Under the pieces are notes generated by a model. That model did not search any database. It saw only the letters and a program-made list of their open reading frames with translations, and was not told where the DNA came from. From contig NZ_JAKRCW010000003.1 of NCBI RefSeq assembly GCF_022346425.1, positions 147,986-211,985 of the forward strand: a stretch of DNA of 64,000 nt, read 5' to 3'. A program made the position numbers and the translations under genes. This document shows, one piece after another, positions 8,436 to 16,769 of the stretch; position 1 is the first letter of the stretch, and each line of letters begins with the position of its first letter. This stretch comes from Pseudoglutamicibacter albus (lineage in GTDB: Bacteria; Actinomycetota; Actinomycetes; Actinomycetales; Micrococcaceae).

Positions 8436-9302
8436 TCAGGGGGTCAGAATGAAATCCCACGGGTCCGTGTTGACTTGGCTCACCTGGCATACAACATCAA
8501 AGCCGTCATCTTGCAGGGAACGGCTCAACGCATCGGCCGCTGCTGGTAGCCATAACCATTCCGATGCGAAATGCGATACATCGATGAGGTACGGGCGGTC
8601 ATTCACCGCGGCTTCGCGGGCTTCCGATGCGGGATGGTGGCGTAGGTCAGCTGTTACGTACACATCGGCTTTGGATTCGCGTACGGCATCGAAGAGCGAG
8701 TCCCCTGCCCCGCCGCACACTGCAACGCGTTTGACTGCCCCTTCCGGGCTGCCGGCAACCCGGACACCGCCAGCCACGGACGGCATGATGCTGTAGACCC
8801 GTTCGGCGAACTCCGCTAGCGTGCATTCCTCAGCCAGGTCGCCCACCCGGCCGATGCCTTCACCTTCAACACCGCGATCAACGGGCGCCAGCGGCTCGGA
8901 TTGTTCGACGCCCAAGCCGCGGATGATGACGTCGGAAACCCCGCCCAAAGCGGAATCCGCTGAGGTGTGAGCGGTATAGAGTGCGCAACCAGCCTCGATC
9001 AGCGTGTGCACTACGCGGCCTTTGAAGCGGTCGCCGGCAACAGAGTTCACCGCCCGCAACATCAGAGGATGGTGTGTCAAGAGCAGATCAGCGCCGCGTT
9101 CGATCGCGTCAACTGCGACGTCCTCGGTCGGATCAACCGCGAACACGATGCGTCGAATCAGCTGATCAGGTCGCCCCGTCACCGGGCCCACGGCATCCCA
9201 AGACTCCGCTAGAGACTCAGGCCACAGCCGATTGATGTGCTCCCAAACCGTGGCGAGCGTAGGAGCCTTGCCCGCTGAGACATCCGATGCAGTAGAACTC
9301 AT
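8436..9302 (-). CDS. Nif3-like dinuclear metal centre protein (DUF34/YbgI)
   Basis: A 288-residue protein of the widespread Nif3/YbgI family, which forms toroidal hexamers with a two-metal site. The substrate is unknown; GTP cyclohydrolase I-type activity has been suggested for some members. Visible metal-binding elements are LLTHHPLML near residue 95, YTAHTSADSALGGV, and the C-terminal YLIDVSHFASEWLWL. Length fits the short form without the extra PII-like insert. ATG 9302 is 67 bp from the divergently placed msrA start, so this short interval should hold both promoters. Confidence 0.9.
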   Translation of the reverse strand: MSSTASDVSAGKAPTLATVWEHINRLWPESLAESWDAVGPVTGRPDQLIRRIVFAVDPTEDVAVDAIERGADLLLTHHPLMLRAVNSVAGDRFKGRVVHTLIEAGCALYTAHTSADSALGGVSDVIIRGLGVEQSEPLAPVDRGVEGEGIGRVGDLAEECTLAEFAERVYSIMPSVAGGVRVAGSPEGAVKRVAVCGGAGDSLFDAVRESKADVYVTADLRHHPASEAREAAVNDRPYLIDVSHFASEWLWLPAAADALSRSLQDDGFDVVCQVSQVNTDPWDFILTP

Positions 9303-9369
9303 AACAATTAAGCTACCCGTGAACCCCGTCTCGGGAACACTCCCAACGCCGCACGTGTTGAACCAATTG

Positions 9370-9936
9370 ATGAATCAACAAAGCGACCACACGATCGTCA
9401 TGGCAGGCGGATGCTTCTGGTGCCTCGACGCTTGGTTCCGCCAAGTACGAGGAGTCAACCACGTCGAATCGGGATACACAGGAGGCGGCGACGCACCCGC
9501 GGACTATTACAGCGTGTGCACCGGCACCACAGGTCACGCAGAAGCCGTCGCCGTGACCTTCGACCCCACCGTCATCAGCGATGACACCGTGCTCGACATG
9601 TTCTTCACGATGCACAACCCCACAACGCTGAACCGGCAAGGCTACGACGTCGGGACCCAATACCGCTCCGCGCTGTTCACCAACAGCAAGCAACAATCCA
9701 AGCTCTTTGAGGCGGCCATCGAACGTAATCAACCCAACTGGGCAGAGCCGATTGTCACCAACATCGAACCGCTAGGCCCGTGGTACGCCGCTGAAACCGA
9801 GCATCAAAACTACTACCAACGCAACCGGCAGGCCGGCTACTGCCATGTCATCATCGACCCCAAACTGAGCGCTGCCAGGGCACGTTTCGTTAAGTTTCTT
9901 GAAAGCGACACGCCCGCAAGCAATTCCCTAGGCTGA
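9370..9936 (+). CDS. msrA: Peptide methionine sulfoxide reductase MsrA
   Basis: Reduces methionine-S-sulfoxide in proteins and free methionine. The 188-residue protein has the catalytic GCFWC motif (nucleophile Cys15), the YTGGG segment, GHAEAVAVTFDP, and the QYRSALF and ETEHQNYYQRN blocks of the family. I chose ATG 9370, which leaves the usual short lead before GCFWC. In-frame starts further up (from 9232) overlap the divergent Nif3-like gene. No strong ribosome site is visible. Second-cysteine resolution is not obvious: the C-terminus has only one further Cys (AGYCHV). Confidence 0.93.
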   Translation: MNQQSDHTIVMAGGCFWCLDAWFRQVRGVNHVESGYTGGGDAPADYYSVCTGTTGHAEAVAVTFDPTVISDDTVLDMFFTMHNPTTLNRQGYDVGTQYRSALFTNSKQQSKLFEAAIERNQPNWAEPIVTNIEPLGPWYAAETEHQNYYQRNRQAGYCHVIIDPKLSAARARFVKFLESDTPASNSLG

Positions 9937-10079
9937 ACAGCGAAACCAGTCGGGAGGCCTCTCATCCCAAGGCAAACGTGGCTCGCTCACGAAGGTGACT
10001 GACTCGCCAGTCCACAACTCCCACATTCCACTTCCCAAACGTCTTTTGGAAGCATTTCTTCTAGGAAAGGAGCACTGAC

Positions 10080-11012
10080 GTGCCAATCCTGAACAACGTC
10101 ACTGAAGCAATCGGAAACACCCCGCTCGTACGTCTGAACAATCTTGATGCCGACCTTCCAGGTAACGTCGCGGTCAAGCTCGAGTTCTACAATCCCGCTA
10201 ACTCGGTGAAGGACCGCATCGGTCGCGCGATCATCGACGCCGCAGAGAAGTCCGGAGCTCTGAAGCCGGGCGGAACCATCGTTGAAGGCACCTCCGGCAA
10301 CACCGGCATCGCACTCGCGATGGTTGGCGCCGCACGTGGCTACCGTGTGGTCTTGACGATGCCAGAGACAATGTCGAGCGAACGTCGCGTGATCTTGCGC
10401 GCTTTCGGCGCGGAGATCGTTTTGACCTCCGGTGCTGACGGTATGCGCGGCGCAGTTGAGAAGGCCCAGCAGATCGTCCAGGAGACCGATAACGCAATCC
10501 TGGCCAGCCAGTTCTCCAACAAAGCCAACCCGGAAATCCACGAGGCAACCACCGGCCCGGAAATCTGGAACGATACCGATGGCGCCGTTGACATCCTCGT
10601 CGGCGGTGTTGGCACCGGCGGAACCATCACGGGTGCCGGCCGCTACCTCAAGAAGCAGAAGAGCGGCGTGAAGGTTGTTGCAGTAGAGCCAGCCGATTCC
10701 CCACTGCTGAGCGAAGGCAACGCGGGCCCACACAAGATCCAGGGCCTCGGCGCGAACTTTGTCCCTGAGGTCCTCGACCGCGAGATCTACGACGAAGTTA
10801 TCGACGCTCCGCTCGACGCTTCCATCGAAACTGCTCGCGCGCTTGGTGCAAAGGAGGGCATCCTTGGCGGTATCTCCTCGGGCGCTGCCGTGTGGGCAGC
10901 GCTTGAGGTTGCTAAGCGCGAAGAAAACCGTGACAAGCTCATTGTTGCGGTTGTTCCGGACTTCGGTGAGCGCTACATCTCCACGATGCTTTACGATGAC
11001 ATCCGCGGCTAA
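10080..11012 (+). CDS. cysK: Cysteine synthase A (O-acetylserine sulfhydrylase)
   Basis: Makes L-cysteine from O-acetylserine and sulfide with pyridoxal phosphate. The 310-residue protein has the cofactor lysine in NSVKDRIG (Lys44), the substrate loop GTSGNTG, the phosphate-binding GVGTGGT and the C-terminal ISSGAA block. It starts at GTG 10080 behind AGGAAAGGAG at about 10062-10071. cysE follows after 37 bp on the same strand, giving the two-step serine-to-cysteine operon; the two enzymes usually form the cysteine synthase complex. No riboswitch was recognised in the 143-bp upstream region. Confidence 0.95.
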   Translation: MPILNNVTEAIGNTPLVRLNNLDADLPGNVAVKLEFYNPANSVKDRIGRAIIDAAEKSGALKPGGTIVEGTSGNTGIALAMVGAARGYRVVLTMPETMSSERRVILRAFGAEIVLTSGADGMRGAVEKAQQIVQETDNAILASQFSNKANPEIHEATTGPEIWNDTDGAVDILVGGVGTGGTITGAGRYLKKQKSGVKVVAVEPADSPLLSEGNAGPHKIQGLGANFVPEVLDREIYDEVIDAPLDASIETARALGAKEGILGGISSGAAVWAALEVAKREENRDKLIVAVVPDFGERYISTMLYDDIRG

Positions 11013-11049
11013 AACGGTTTAGCTCATTCTTTGGCCGAAAGGACCCTCT

Positions 11050-11637
11050 GTGGGATTCATCTCCACGTTCCGGGAAGACATCAAGAACGCGCGGGAACAC
11101 GATCCGGCGGCGCGCTCTGGCGCCGAAATCGCGATCGTGTATTCAGGTCTGCATGCCATCTGGATGCATCGGCTGGCACACCGCATGTGGAACGCGTCGC
11201 CGTTGTTGAGGCTCCCTGCCCGGGCCCTTTCGCAGCTGACCCGCTTTGCGACCGGCATCGAGATCCACCCTGGCGCGCGCATCGGCCGCCGCTTCTTCAT
11301 CGACCACGGCATGGGTGTCGTGATCGGTGAGACCGCGGAAATCGGTGACGATGTGATGCTCTATCACGGCGTGACCCTTGGCGGGCGGTCGCTTGCGAAG
11401 ATCAAACGGCACCCGACCATCGGTGACCGCGTCACTATCGGCGCTGGCGCGAAGGTTCTGGGTCCGGTTGTGATTGGCGCGGATTCGCAGATAGGCGCTA
11501 ACGCGGTTGTGGTCAAGGACGCCGATCCAGGGTCGATCATCACAGGCGTGCCAGGTAGGGCGCGTGCGGCTAAACCGGACGAGCGCAAACCGGCGGTCGA
11601 TCCGGGCGAATACGTCGACCCGGCGATGTGGATCTAG
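11050..11637 (+). CDS. cysE: Serine O-acetyltransferase
   Basis: Acetylates L-serine with acetyl-CoA, the first step of cysteine synthesis. The 195-residue protein is the short CysE/EpsC form: a small helical N-domain, then left-handed beta-helix hexapeptide repeats ([56 protein letters not shown]). The catalytic His-Asp region is in [18 protein letters not shown] 11050 follows a GAAAGGA site at about 11037-11043. A stem-loop at 11659-11704 closes the cysK-cysE unit. Confidence 0.94.
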   Translation: MGFISTFREDIKNAREHDPAARSGAEIAIVYSGLHAIWMHRLAHRMWNASPLLRLPARALSQLTRFATGIEIHPGARIGRRFFIDHGMGVVIGETAEIGDDVMLYHGVTLGGRSLAKIKRHPTIGDRVTIGAGAKVLGPVVIGADSQIGANAVVVKDADPGSIITGVPGRARAAKPDERKPAVDPGEYVDPAMWI

Positions 11638-11658
11638 CGGGCTGGAATTCGGGCTCTA

Positions 11659-11704
11659 AACTGGGGCGTTCGATGTGGTGATTGCCACATCGGGCGCCCC
11701 AGTT
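11659..11704 (+). terminator. Terminator of the cysK-cysE unit
   Basis: A two-tier hairpin. The outer arms are AACTGGGGCG (11659-11668) and CGCCCCAGTT (11695-11704); the inner arms are CGATGTGG (11671-11678) and CCACATCG (11685-11692). It lies just after cysE and before the tRNA promoter. Confidence 0.75.
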
Positions 11705-11732
11705 GGGTAAATCAGAAAAACTAGGGTAAGGT
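11703..11732 (+). promoter_or_regulatory. Possible tRNA-Val promoter
   Basis: TTGGGT (11703-11708) and TAAGGT (11727-11732) with an 18-bp gap sit about 45 bp before the tRNA. Both boxes are only fair matches to sigma-70-type consensus. Confidence 0.35.
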
Positions 11733-11778
11733 GAATGTTCGTGCTCAGGGATCGAAAGTGAACTGAGAACAAACAGTT

Positions 11779-11855
11779 GGGTCTATAGCTCAGTTGGCTA
11801 GAGCATCTCGTTTACACCGAGAGGGTCGGGGGTTCGAGTCCCTCTGGACCCACCA
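11779..11855 (+). tRNA. tRNA-Val, anticodon UAC
   Basis: A 77-nt tRNA with a 7-bp acceptor stem (GGGTCTA with TGGACCC), D-arm TAGCTCAGTTGGCTAGAGC, anticodon loop TTTACAC inside CTCG/CGAG stems (anticodon TAC, reading GUA) and a T-arm with GGTTCGAGTCC. CCA is encoded at 11853-11855. Its 3' end is the attachment site of the adjoining 35.7-kb island: the last 15 bases recur at 47571-47585. The tRNA is rebuilt intact by the integration. The terminator that presumably once followed it now lies at 47590-47623. Confidence 0.96.
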
Positions 11856-13500
11856 GAAGGTCGTTGTTCAAACCGGCAACATTACCGGTTTGAGACCTCG
11901 ACTCAGCGGCCCGCCCCTCGTGGCGGGCCGCTGTTGTCTGCACACCCGGGTCGAAGAACGCGTTGAACGGTTCGCCTGGCTCACCGATCACGGTGCCCTC
12001 TTCGCTGAGGTAGAGCTTGTCGAAGAACGCCTGGTTGGCGATGCGCCGCAGCGAGTCATCGATGCTCATGTATAGCTTGTAGCAGTCTCTGCCCAGTGCG
12101 AGGCAGTCGTCCAGGTGGGCACTTGCCAGTTCGTACTCCATGTCACCGGCTTCGATCTGTGCTTCGAGGAACGCGAGCCGTCTGCCGATGCGATCCTGCT
12201 CTGACTTGAGGAGATCAAGCGGCACCGCCCCCGCGTAGTGGGCTTGCAGAAGTTTGGAACGCTCTGCCTGGAGGTCGTCGTGTTCGAGCACGTGTGCGTT
12301 GCGTTCTTGCTTGACGGTGGCGTGGAGTTGAGAGAATTGCGCGGTGATGAGGCTACGCAATCCCTGGATGGTGTGCTCAGGGATTTGGATGCGCCGGTAG
12401 TAGTCTTCGACCGCGGCTTCAACATCAGGCACATACATTGCTTTGCGTTCACCGTTGGTGCGTTTGGCGTGACGACCGGCACAGATGAAGTACGGGTAGA
12501 TGACGCCACGGCGGCTCTTGGCGTTGGTGACCATGAGTCGGGAGCCGCACTCACCGCAGAACACGGTGTCTTTGAGATAGTGATCGTGGGTTTGGGTTTT
12601 CTCGCCTGATACTTGTTTTGCGCCGAGCACTGATTGGACTCGGTACCAGACTTCGGGGCCGACGAGTGGTTCGTGGATGCCGTCGTAAGTGGCACCCCGA
12701 AACGACACGCTGCCCTTGTAGTACGGGTTGGAGAGCATTTTCTGCACCGTCGATAGCGCGGGTGGCCGTGCTGGTCGTTTCGGTGTGGGCGGTGTGGTGA
12801 GGCCCCGGTCGATGAGGGCTTCGCGGAGCATTGCAGTTGAGTAGTTGCCCGTCGCGTATGCCTCGAATGCCCACTTCACGATCTCTGCACGTGTGGGGTC
12901 AGGTTCAACGATGCGCAGCTCGCGGCCGAGTTCATCGCGCGTGGTCACGTTGAGATACCCAATGGGTGCTTTTCCGTTGGTGCCACCGGTCATCGCTTTT
13001 TGGCTCATGCCCTTAGAGACTTCGTTGGCGAGGTTGCGGGAGTAGAACTCGGCGATGGTGGACATGATGCCGTGGAGCAGCATGCCCGAGGGAGTCTCGT
13101 CAATGTTCTCTGTTGCCGAGACCAGCATGACCCCGGCGTCTTTGAGCGCGACATGGATCGCGACATCATCGGCTCGGTTACGTGCCAGGCGGTCAACCTT
13201 GTGCACGATGCAATAGGCCACGTGGTTGGTTTTGACGTACTCGATCATCCGCATCAGTTCCGGGCGGTCGGCCTTCCGGGCTGATTCACCGGCGTCGACG
13301 AACTCTTCGACCACGATCGCGCCGAGGTCGCGGGCTTTGCGTAGATTCGCTTCGCGTTGAGCGGGAATAGAGAAGCCTTCGTCACGACCTCCGCGTTCAG
13401 CTTGCTCTTTCGTGGAGACGCGTAGGTATGAGACCGCGACGGCGGTGGTTGCACCGAGGTGCGTGAAGTCGTTGGCGGCAGGTTGCTGTGTGGTGCTCAC
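11812..13500 (-). CDS. Large serine recombinase (site-specific integrase)
   Basis: Probably the enzyme that inserted the island. The 562-residue protein has the resolvase catalytic domain with nucleophile Ser29 in SYLRVSTKEQ, then DRLARNRADD and SATENIDETPSGMLLHGIMS. A recombinase domain (APIGYLNV, about 170-270), a zinc-ribbon segment (FCGECGSRL with CAGRH) and a coiled coil (about 400-470) follow. GTG 13500 is preferred over the upstream ATG at 13656 because GAGAGG lies about 13 nt upstream. Its last codons are read from the complement of the tRNA-Val 3' end (VGPEGLEPPTLSV), so the gene crosses attL. A strong hairpin (11904-11933) lies inside its 3' part. Confidence 0.92.
   Translation of the reverse strand: MSTTQQPAANDFTHLGATTAVAVSYLRVSTKEQAERGGRDEGFSIPAQREANLRKARDLGAIVVEEFVDAGESARKADRPELMRMIEYVKTNHVAYCIVHKVDRLARNRADDVAIHVALKDAGVMLVSATENIDETPSGMLLHGIMSTIAEFYSRNLANEVSKGMSQKAMTGGTNGKAPIGYLNVTTRDELGRELRIVEPDPTRAEIVKWAFEAYATGNYSTAMLREALIDRGLTTPPTPKRPARPPALSTVQKMLSNPYYKGSVSFRGATYDGIHEPLVGPEVWYRVQSVLGAKQVSGEKTQTHDHYLKDTVFCGECGSRLMVTNAKSRRGVIYPYFICAGRHAKRTNGERKAMYVPDVEAAVEDYYRRIQIPEHTIQGLRSLITAQFSQLHATVKQERNAHVLEHDDLQAERSKLLQAHYAGAVPLDLLKSEQDRIGRRLAFLEAQIEAGDMEYELASAHLDDCLALGRDCYKLYMSIDDSLRRIANQAFFDKLYLSEEGTVIGEPGEPFNAFFDPGVQTTAARHEGRAAESRSQTGNVAGLNNDLLVGPEGLEPPTLSV
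11841..11855. repeat. attL direct repeat (15 bp, tRNA-Val 3' end)
   Basis: CCTCTGGACCCACCA, identical to 47571-47585. Identity stops immediately on both sides (C/A before, G/A after), so 15 bp is the full shared core. A short core suits a serine integrase. Confidence 0.85.
11904..11933. repeat. Perfect 12-bp hairpin inside the integrase 3' end
   Basis: CAGCGGCCCGCC (11904-11915) pairs with GGCGGGCCGCTG (11922-11933) around a 6-nt loop, 49 bp from attL. A smaller inverted repeat, CAAACCGG/CCGGTTTG, lies at 11869-11892. Either may be an attP arm feature, or a terminator at the island edge that blocks read-through between tRNA-Val and the integrase strand. Confidence 0.6.
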
Positions 13501-13672
13501 GGGTTGTGTTTCCTCTCCCCATAGGTGGGGCCAACACGAGCAGCCTGTACCGCTCGTGCGGTGCGACTCGTAAAAGGAAACAAGACCTGGACGACTCTCA
13601 GCGGAGCCAGCCAGGTAAGCCACGATAGGCCAAACAGGACTGCGCACCACGGACAAGCCGAAGGCCTGACCG

Positions 13673-13888
13673 CTAGCTTCTTACGTCTCTAGATTCTATC
13701 TCACCGGGCTGACAGCTCCCAGATGCGCTGCCCGAGCCCTCGCGGCCGATGCGGGTCTGCTCGCTGCGAGTGAGAGCCATTCCGATAAAGACTTGGGCAA
13801 GACGTTGCAGGTCGGGGGATTCCCGAAGCTCGGCATGCACTTCATAGTCTCGCATTCGGGCCGGGAGACGCGGATCGGGGGCACTCAT
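13673..13888 (-). CDS. Small protein of the transfer operon (71 aa), unknown
   Basis: I do not recognise the family. The 71-residue protein is polar with one predicted amphipathic helix (PDLQRLAQVFIGMALTRSEQ) and an arginine/glutamate-rich rest. Its ATG overlaps the stop of the gene before it (ATGA, 13888-13885), which argues for real, coupled translation. It is the last gene of the replication/transfer operon, 172 bp before the integrase start. Its conserved place suggests an accessory role in maintenance or transfer, which is inference only. Confidence 0.65.
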   Translation of the reverse strand: MSAPDPRLPARMRDYEVHAELRESPDLQRLAQVFIGMALTRSEQTRIGREGSGSASGSCQPGEIESRDVRS

Positions 13889-14448
13889 GACACTTCCCCG
13901 GTTTCAGGATCGAGTGTTCGGTAGAACTCATCTTCTTGTGCACGCCGAACGTTCACTTCAGCCAGCACGAAATCAGTGAACTCGTCATCGCGGTCCTCGA
14001 TGACAATGTCTTCGACGTGCGGTGCCGGTTCTTCGCCGGGCCAGGTGGTCTGCCGCGTCGGGCGGTCTCGGTCGAGGCGTGTGCCGGAGGCTGCGACCCA
14101 GTCGCGAAGACGCTGTCGGGCATCCACGAAATCACGGTGCCATCCCAGAGGTGCTGATCCGTTTTGCTCTGGGTCGTAGGCACAGAGCCAGTGCAGGTGT
14201 AGTGCAGACAGCTCCCACACAAGTTCAGGGTGGTGATGCCAGAACGGTGGGATCACGCTTGCCGGGAGCCCATATGTTTTACGGACCCAGTCAACCCATC
14301 GGTTAAGTTCAAGCCACTCGGCCTCCAAATCATCAGCACTCAGGGGGTTCCAGTTCACCGGGTGTGGGGGCTCTGAGGAAACATCAAAACTCTCATTCCC
14401 GAGAGCATCAACGTCGATCTCATCAGGTCCAATGCTGTAGTCGCTCAT
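13885..14448 (-). CDS. DUF4913-like protein of actinobacterial mobile elements
   Basis: A 187-residue acidic protein. The middle (about residues 40-120) has the tryptophan-rich pattern I associate with DUF4913: LNRWVDWVRKTYGL, IPPFWHHHPELVWELSALHLHWL, GWHRDFVDARQRLRDWV. This family is found mostly next to transfer genes of actinobacterial plasmids and integrative elements and has no known activity. ATG 14448 is preferred (GAGGCGG just upstream) over a start at 14793, which would overlap ssb. It begins 10 bp after the ssb stop and its own stop overlaps the next start, so the genes are coupled. Confidence 0.7.
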   Translation of the reverse strand: MSDYSIGPDEIDVDALGNESFDVSSEPPHPVNWNPLSADDLEAEWLELNRWVDWVRKTYGLPASVIPPFWHHHPELVWELSALHLHWLCAYDPEQNGSAPLGWHRDFVDARQRLRDWVAASGTRLDRDRPTRQTTWPGEEPAPHVEDIVIEDRDDEFTDFVLAEVNVRRAQEDEFYRTLDPETGEVS

Positions 14449-14458
14449 GATCGCCGCC

Positions 14459-14920
14459 TCAGATCCCCATACCGGGTGAAGCAGCGCCGGAGCGTGACTG
14501 GGTTGGAAGATCGAATGCGGATGCATCGCGAGAAACCGCTTCGCGTTCGGCTGTCTTCCCTCTCGGTGTGCGGTCCACCTCGTACCGGGTGCGGGCCATG
14601 TCATGGTCGATTCTGCGAGCAGTGAACTCTTCGCCCTTGATAGTTTGCCCATCACGTTCGTAGGTGTATTCGCGAACGAAACCCTCCGCAATAAACCGGT
14701 CGCCCTTCGACAGTCGGGCATGCCCCTGCTCAGCAGCGGCCTTGAACGCGACAAGGTTGTGAAAGGTCGGCTCCAGCTCAGTGAACGACCCATCTTGTTC
14801 CTGGCGGAAATGTTCTTTGCCGACCTTCACGAACAAACGAGCATCCCCGTTCTCGGTGTAGGTCAGCTGCGGTTGCGATGCGATAAAGCCTGAAAAGGAC
14901 TGCTGCGTGTGAATAGCCAT
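14459..14920 (-). CDS. ssb: Single-stranded DNA-binding protein (element-borne)
   Basis: A 153-residue SSB with the OB-fold in residues 5-110 (FSGFIASQPQLTYTENGDARL, KGDRFIAEGFVREY, EEFTARRI). It has a short variable tail without the acidic DDDIPF-type tip of chromosomal SSB. It should coat the single strand produced during transfer or replication of the island. It sits between the 39-aa protein gene and the DUF4913-like gene on the minus strand. The lack of an acidic tip suggests it does not recruit the usual partner proteins; that is inference. Confidence 0.87.
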   Translation of the reverse strand: MAIHTQQSFSGFIASQPQLTYTENGDARLFVKVGKEHFRQEQDGSFTELEPTFHNLVAFKAAAEQGHARLSKGDRFIAEGFVREYTYERDGQTIKGEEFTARRIDHDMARTRYEVDRTPRGKTAEREAVSRDASAFDLPTQSRSGAASPGMGI

Positions 14921-15015
14921 CGGTCCCGTCCTCCTGACAACTCAGCGGCGGCCTTCTCGGTTTGAAGATCGCCCCGTGTCAGACAGGTGCACGACCCTCC
15001 CCAGCCCGGTCAGGG

Positions 15016-15135
15016 TTATGGGCGTTGTTGGAGGAAGGTTTCGATCTCGGTGCGGTCGGCGCGTAGTGTTTTCGCGTCGTCACGAGTGACCCATGATCGG
15101 AGGTTGGTGACGTGAGGGGGTTGCTTGGTATTCAT
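15016..15135 (-). CDS. 39-residue protein translationally coupled to the DUF2637 gene
   Basis: A very small gene. It encodes a 39-residue peptide beginning MNTKQPPHVTNLRSW and ending FLQQRP, with a helix rich in Asp/Arg (DDAKTLRADRTEIETF). The ATG overlaps the DUF2637 stop as ATGA (15135-15132), the same device used by its neighbours, which is the main reason to call it. It has no recognised domain. Its place between the membrane protein and ssb suggests a regulatory or assembly role in the transfer operon, which is speculative. Confidence 0.55.
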   Translation of the reverse strand: MNTKQPPHVTNLRSWVTRDDAKTLRADRTEIETFLQQRP

Positions 15136-15863
15136 GGTGATGTCTCCTGTTCATTCGTGATGGAAATCGGTTGGGGCAGCCATCGCCCCACGGTCGAGGG
15201 GTGCACCCCGAAATGTGTGGCGATGCGCTTGTTTGACCAGCCCTGCTCGCGAAGCCCAGCAGCAACCGTGCGCCGGTCCAGCTCACCCGGATCGGGGCTG
15301 ATGGAAGGTGCTTCATCAGTGGACGGCGGCGTCGCAGTGCTAGGAGAGTCAGGAACGGGAAGCCACGCGGCATCCTCCTGCTCGCCATCGACATCTGCTT
15401 CCTCGACGAACTCCAGGGTGGTCGCGGCCGTGGACGGGAAACTGTTCGGGGCGATCGGGCGTGTGAGGATGACGGTCAGATGAGTGATCGCAAGGAGCAC
15501 CAGTGGCGGCACTGCGGCAACAGCGGCGGCCAGTAGCCCTGGTACGTCGGCGTCGGCGGCGATGACTGCGTGCAGCGCATTCGCGGTCACGGATACGAGC
15601 GCCCCTGCGGCCAGTAGCATCCACGGATACCAGGCCGCACGGTGACCAGCCAAAGCAACGACGGAGACAGTGGCGACGACGATAATGCCGTCCACGATCA
15701 ACGGCCACGCCCACGCCTGCCCCTCACTAATCCCAGACCTACGCGCGAGGTCCGCCAGCGCGGTGAACGACAACCAGAACGCGCCAAGGGCGATCAACAC
15801 CGTTCCTGCCACGGCGGTACTCACCGCGAGCCGCCCACCACGCCGCAACATCGGGGTCGTCAT
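15132..15863 (-). CDS. DUF2637 membrane protein with C-terminal HTH
   Basis: A 243-residue protein with four hydrophobic helices in residues 12-135 (AVAGTVLIALGAFWLSF, WPLIVDGIIVVATVSVVAL, WMLLAAGALVSVTANAL, VAAVPPLVLLAITHLTVI), matching DUF2637. That family is found on actinobacterial plasmids and integrative elements and resembles spread (Spd) proteins. A Pro/Ser/Asp-rich linker leads to a helix-turn-helix near the C-terminus (GWSNKRIATHFGVHPSTVGRWL). The membrane part plus DNA-binding tail could tether element DNA to the membrane. It is coupled by ATGA overlaps to genes on both sides. Confidence 0.85.
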   Translation of the reverse strand: MTTPMLRRGGRLAVSTAVAGTVLIALGAFWLSFTALADLARRSGISEGQAWAWPLIVDGIIVVATVSVVALAGHRAAWYPWMLLAAGALVSVTANALHAVIAADADVPGLLAAAVAAVPPLVLLAITHLTVILTRPIAPNSFPSTAATTLEFVEEADVDGEQEDAAWLPVPDSPSTATPPSTDEAPSISPDPGELDRRTVAAGLREQGWSNKRIATHFGVHPSTVGRWLPQPISITNEQETSP

Positions 15864-16768
15864 GCAATCACCCGGCCCAGAGCCTGCTGCGGTGGAGAAC
15901 GGCGCGGTGCCAATTCGTTGCCTGCTGGCTCACGAGGAGCGGAATCGGTGGGACGGTATGCGGAGCGGATCGTGGTGCTGATCTCCCGCGCTCCCAGTCC
16001 CGCGTGTGCCGCCGCAGGCCCCAGCGCCGCGAGGGTGTCACGAACGGCAGTGTTGTTTTCGGCGAGGCGGCACGCTGCCCAGAACAAGCCCCGGTTCCGT
16101 TCGCCCTCACCCAGGGCTGCGACCCACCGTTCCAGCCGCTGCACATCAAGACCTCGACGCGGCTCCATCCAATCTTGGTGGGTAAGTGAGGGGCGTGGTG
16201 GGTCGAGGAAGTCCCGCAGGCGAGACGCATCCACCGGCGATGGTTCTATCAAGCCGGTGCTTTGCAACTCGTACGGTCTCAAGTGACCATCGGGCTGGCG
16301 CACCTGTGACGGCGGGGCGAGGATGTAGCCGCCGGTGCCACGAAAATCGATCTGTGCCGTGGGTGCCTGCCACGAAGGCTGCTCCCGCGAGGTACCGGAG
16401 GGGAAATAGACGTGCAACCCGCCCGACGGGGTGCGCACCAGCGCCGCCCACCCGTGCACGATTCCTTCGCGGCGTGCACGCTGGAACGCAGGGAACCCAG
16501 AACCGCTTGAACTGATATCGACGTCTACGACCTCGATGCCCGAGGCGGGACCGGTGGGGATCGCGAGATTCGCGCTCGGCCACCGATCCCACCACGCCGA
16601 CACTTGGTTCAGATCGGTGGTCGCGTCATGGAAGCCACGCCTGGTCAGAGGGCGTTTTTCACCCGGTACGCATGGAAACACCGGCACCCCGGCCGACGCG
16701 AGCAACCGCGCAGCATCCAGCAGTGGTAGGTGCTGAATGCGGGCGAGAGCATTGAACACGGTCGCCAT
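15860..16768 (-). CDS. Bifunctional DNA primase/polymerase (prim-pol domain)
   Basis: A 302-residue AEP-type primase/polymerase expected to start or extend replication of the element. Residues 15-190 carry the prim-pol core: GVPVFPCVPGEKRP, the acidic metal motif EVVDVDIS, VRTPSGGLHVYFP and the nucleotide-binding IDFRGTGGYILAPPS. A helical C-domain follows (GLDVQRLERWVAALGEGERN, with an LFWAACRLAENN motif). No helicase domain is fused. It starts 1 nt after the ArdC-like gene stop and overlaps the DUF2637 start by 4 nt, in the same operon. Confidence 0.88.
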   Translation of the reverse strand: MATVFNALARIQHLPLLDAARLLASAGVPVFPCVPGEKRPLTRRGFHDATTDLNQVSAWWDRWPSANLAIPTGPASGIEVVDVDISSSGSGFPAFQRARREGIVHGWAALVRTPSGGLHVYFPSGTSREQPSWQAPTAQIDFRGTGGYILAPPSQVRQPDGHLRPYELQSTGLIEPSPVDASRLRDFLDPPRPSLTHQDWMEPRRGLDVQRLERWVAALGEGERNRGLFWAACRLAENNTAVRDTLAALGPAAAHAGLGAREISTTIRSAYRPTDSAPREPAGNELAPRRSPPQQALGRVIA

Positions 16769-16769
16769 G

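Noticed and set aside
9937..10079. Riboswitch (SAM or T-box) before cysK
   Set aside because: No specifier-loop, T-box sequence or SAM-aptamer core could be found in the 143 bp.
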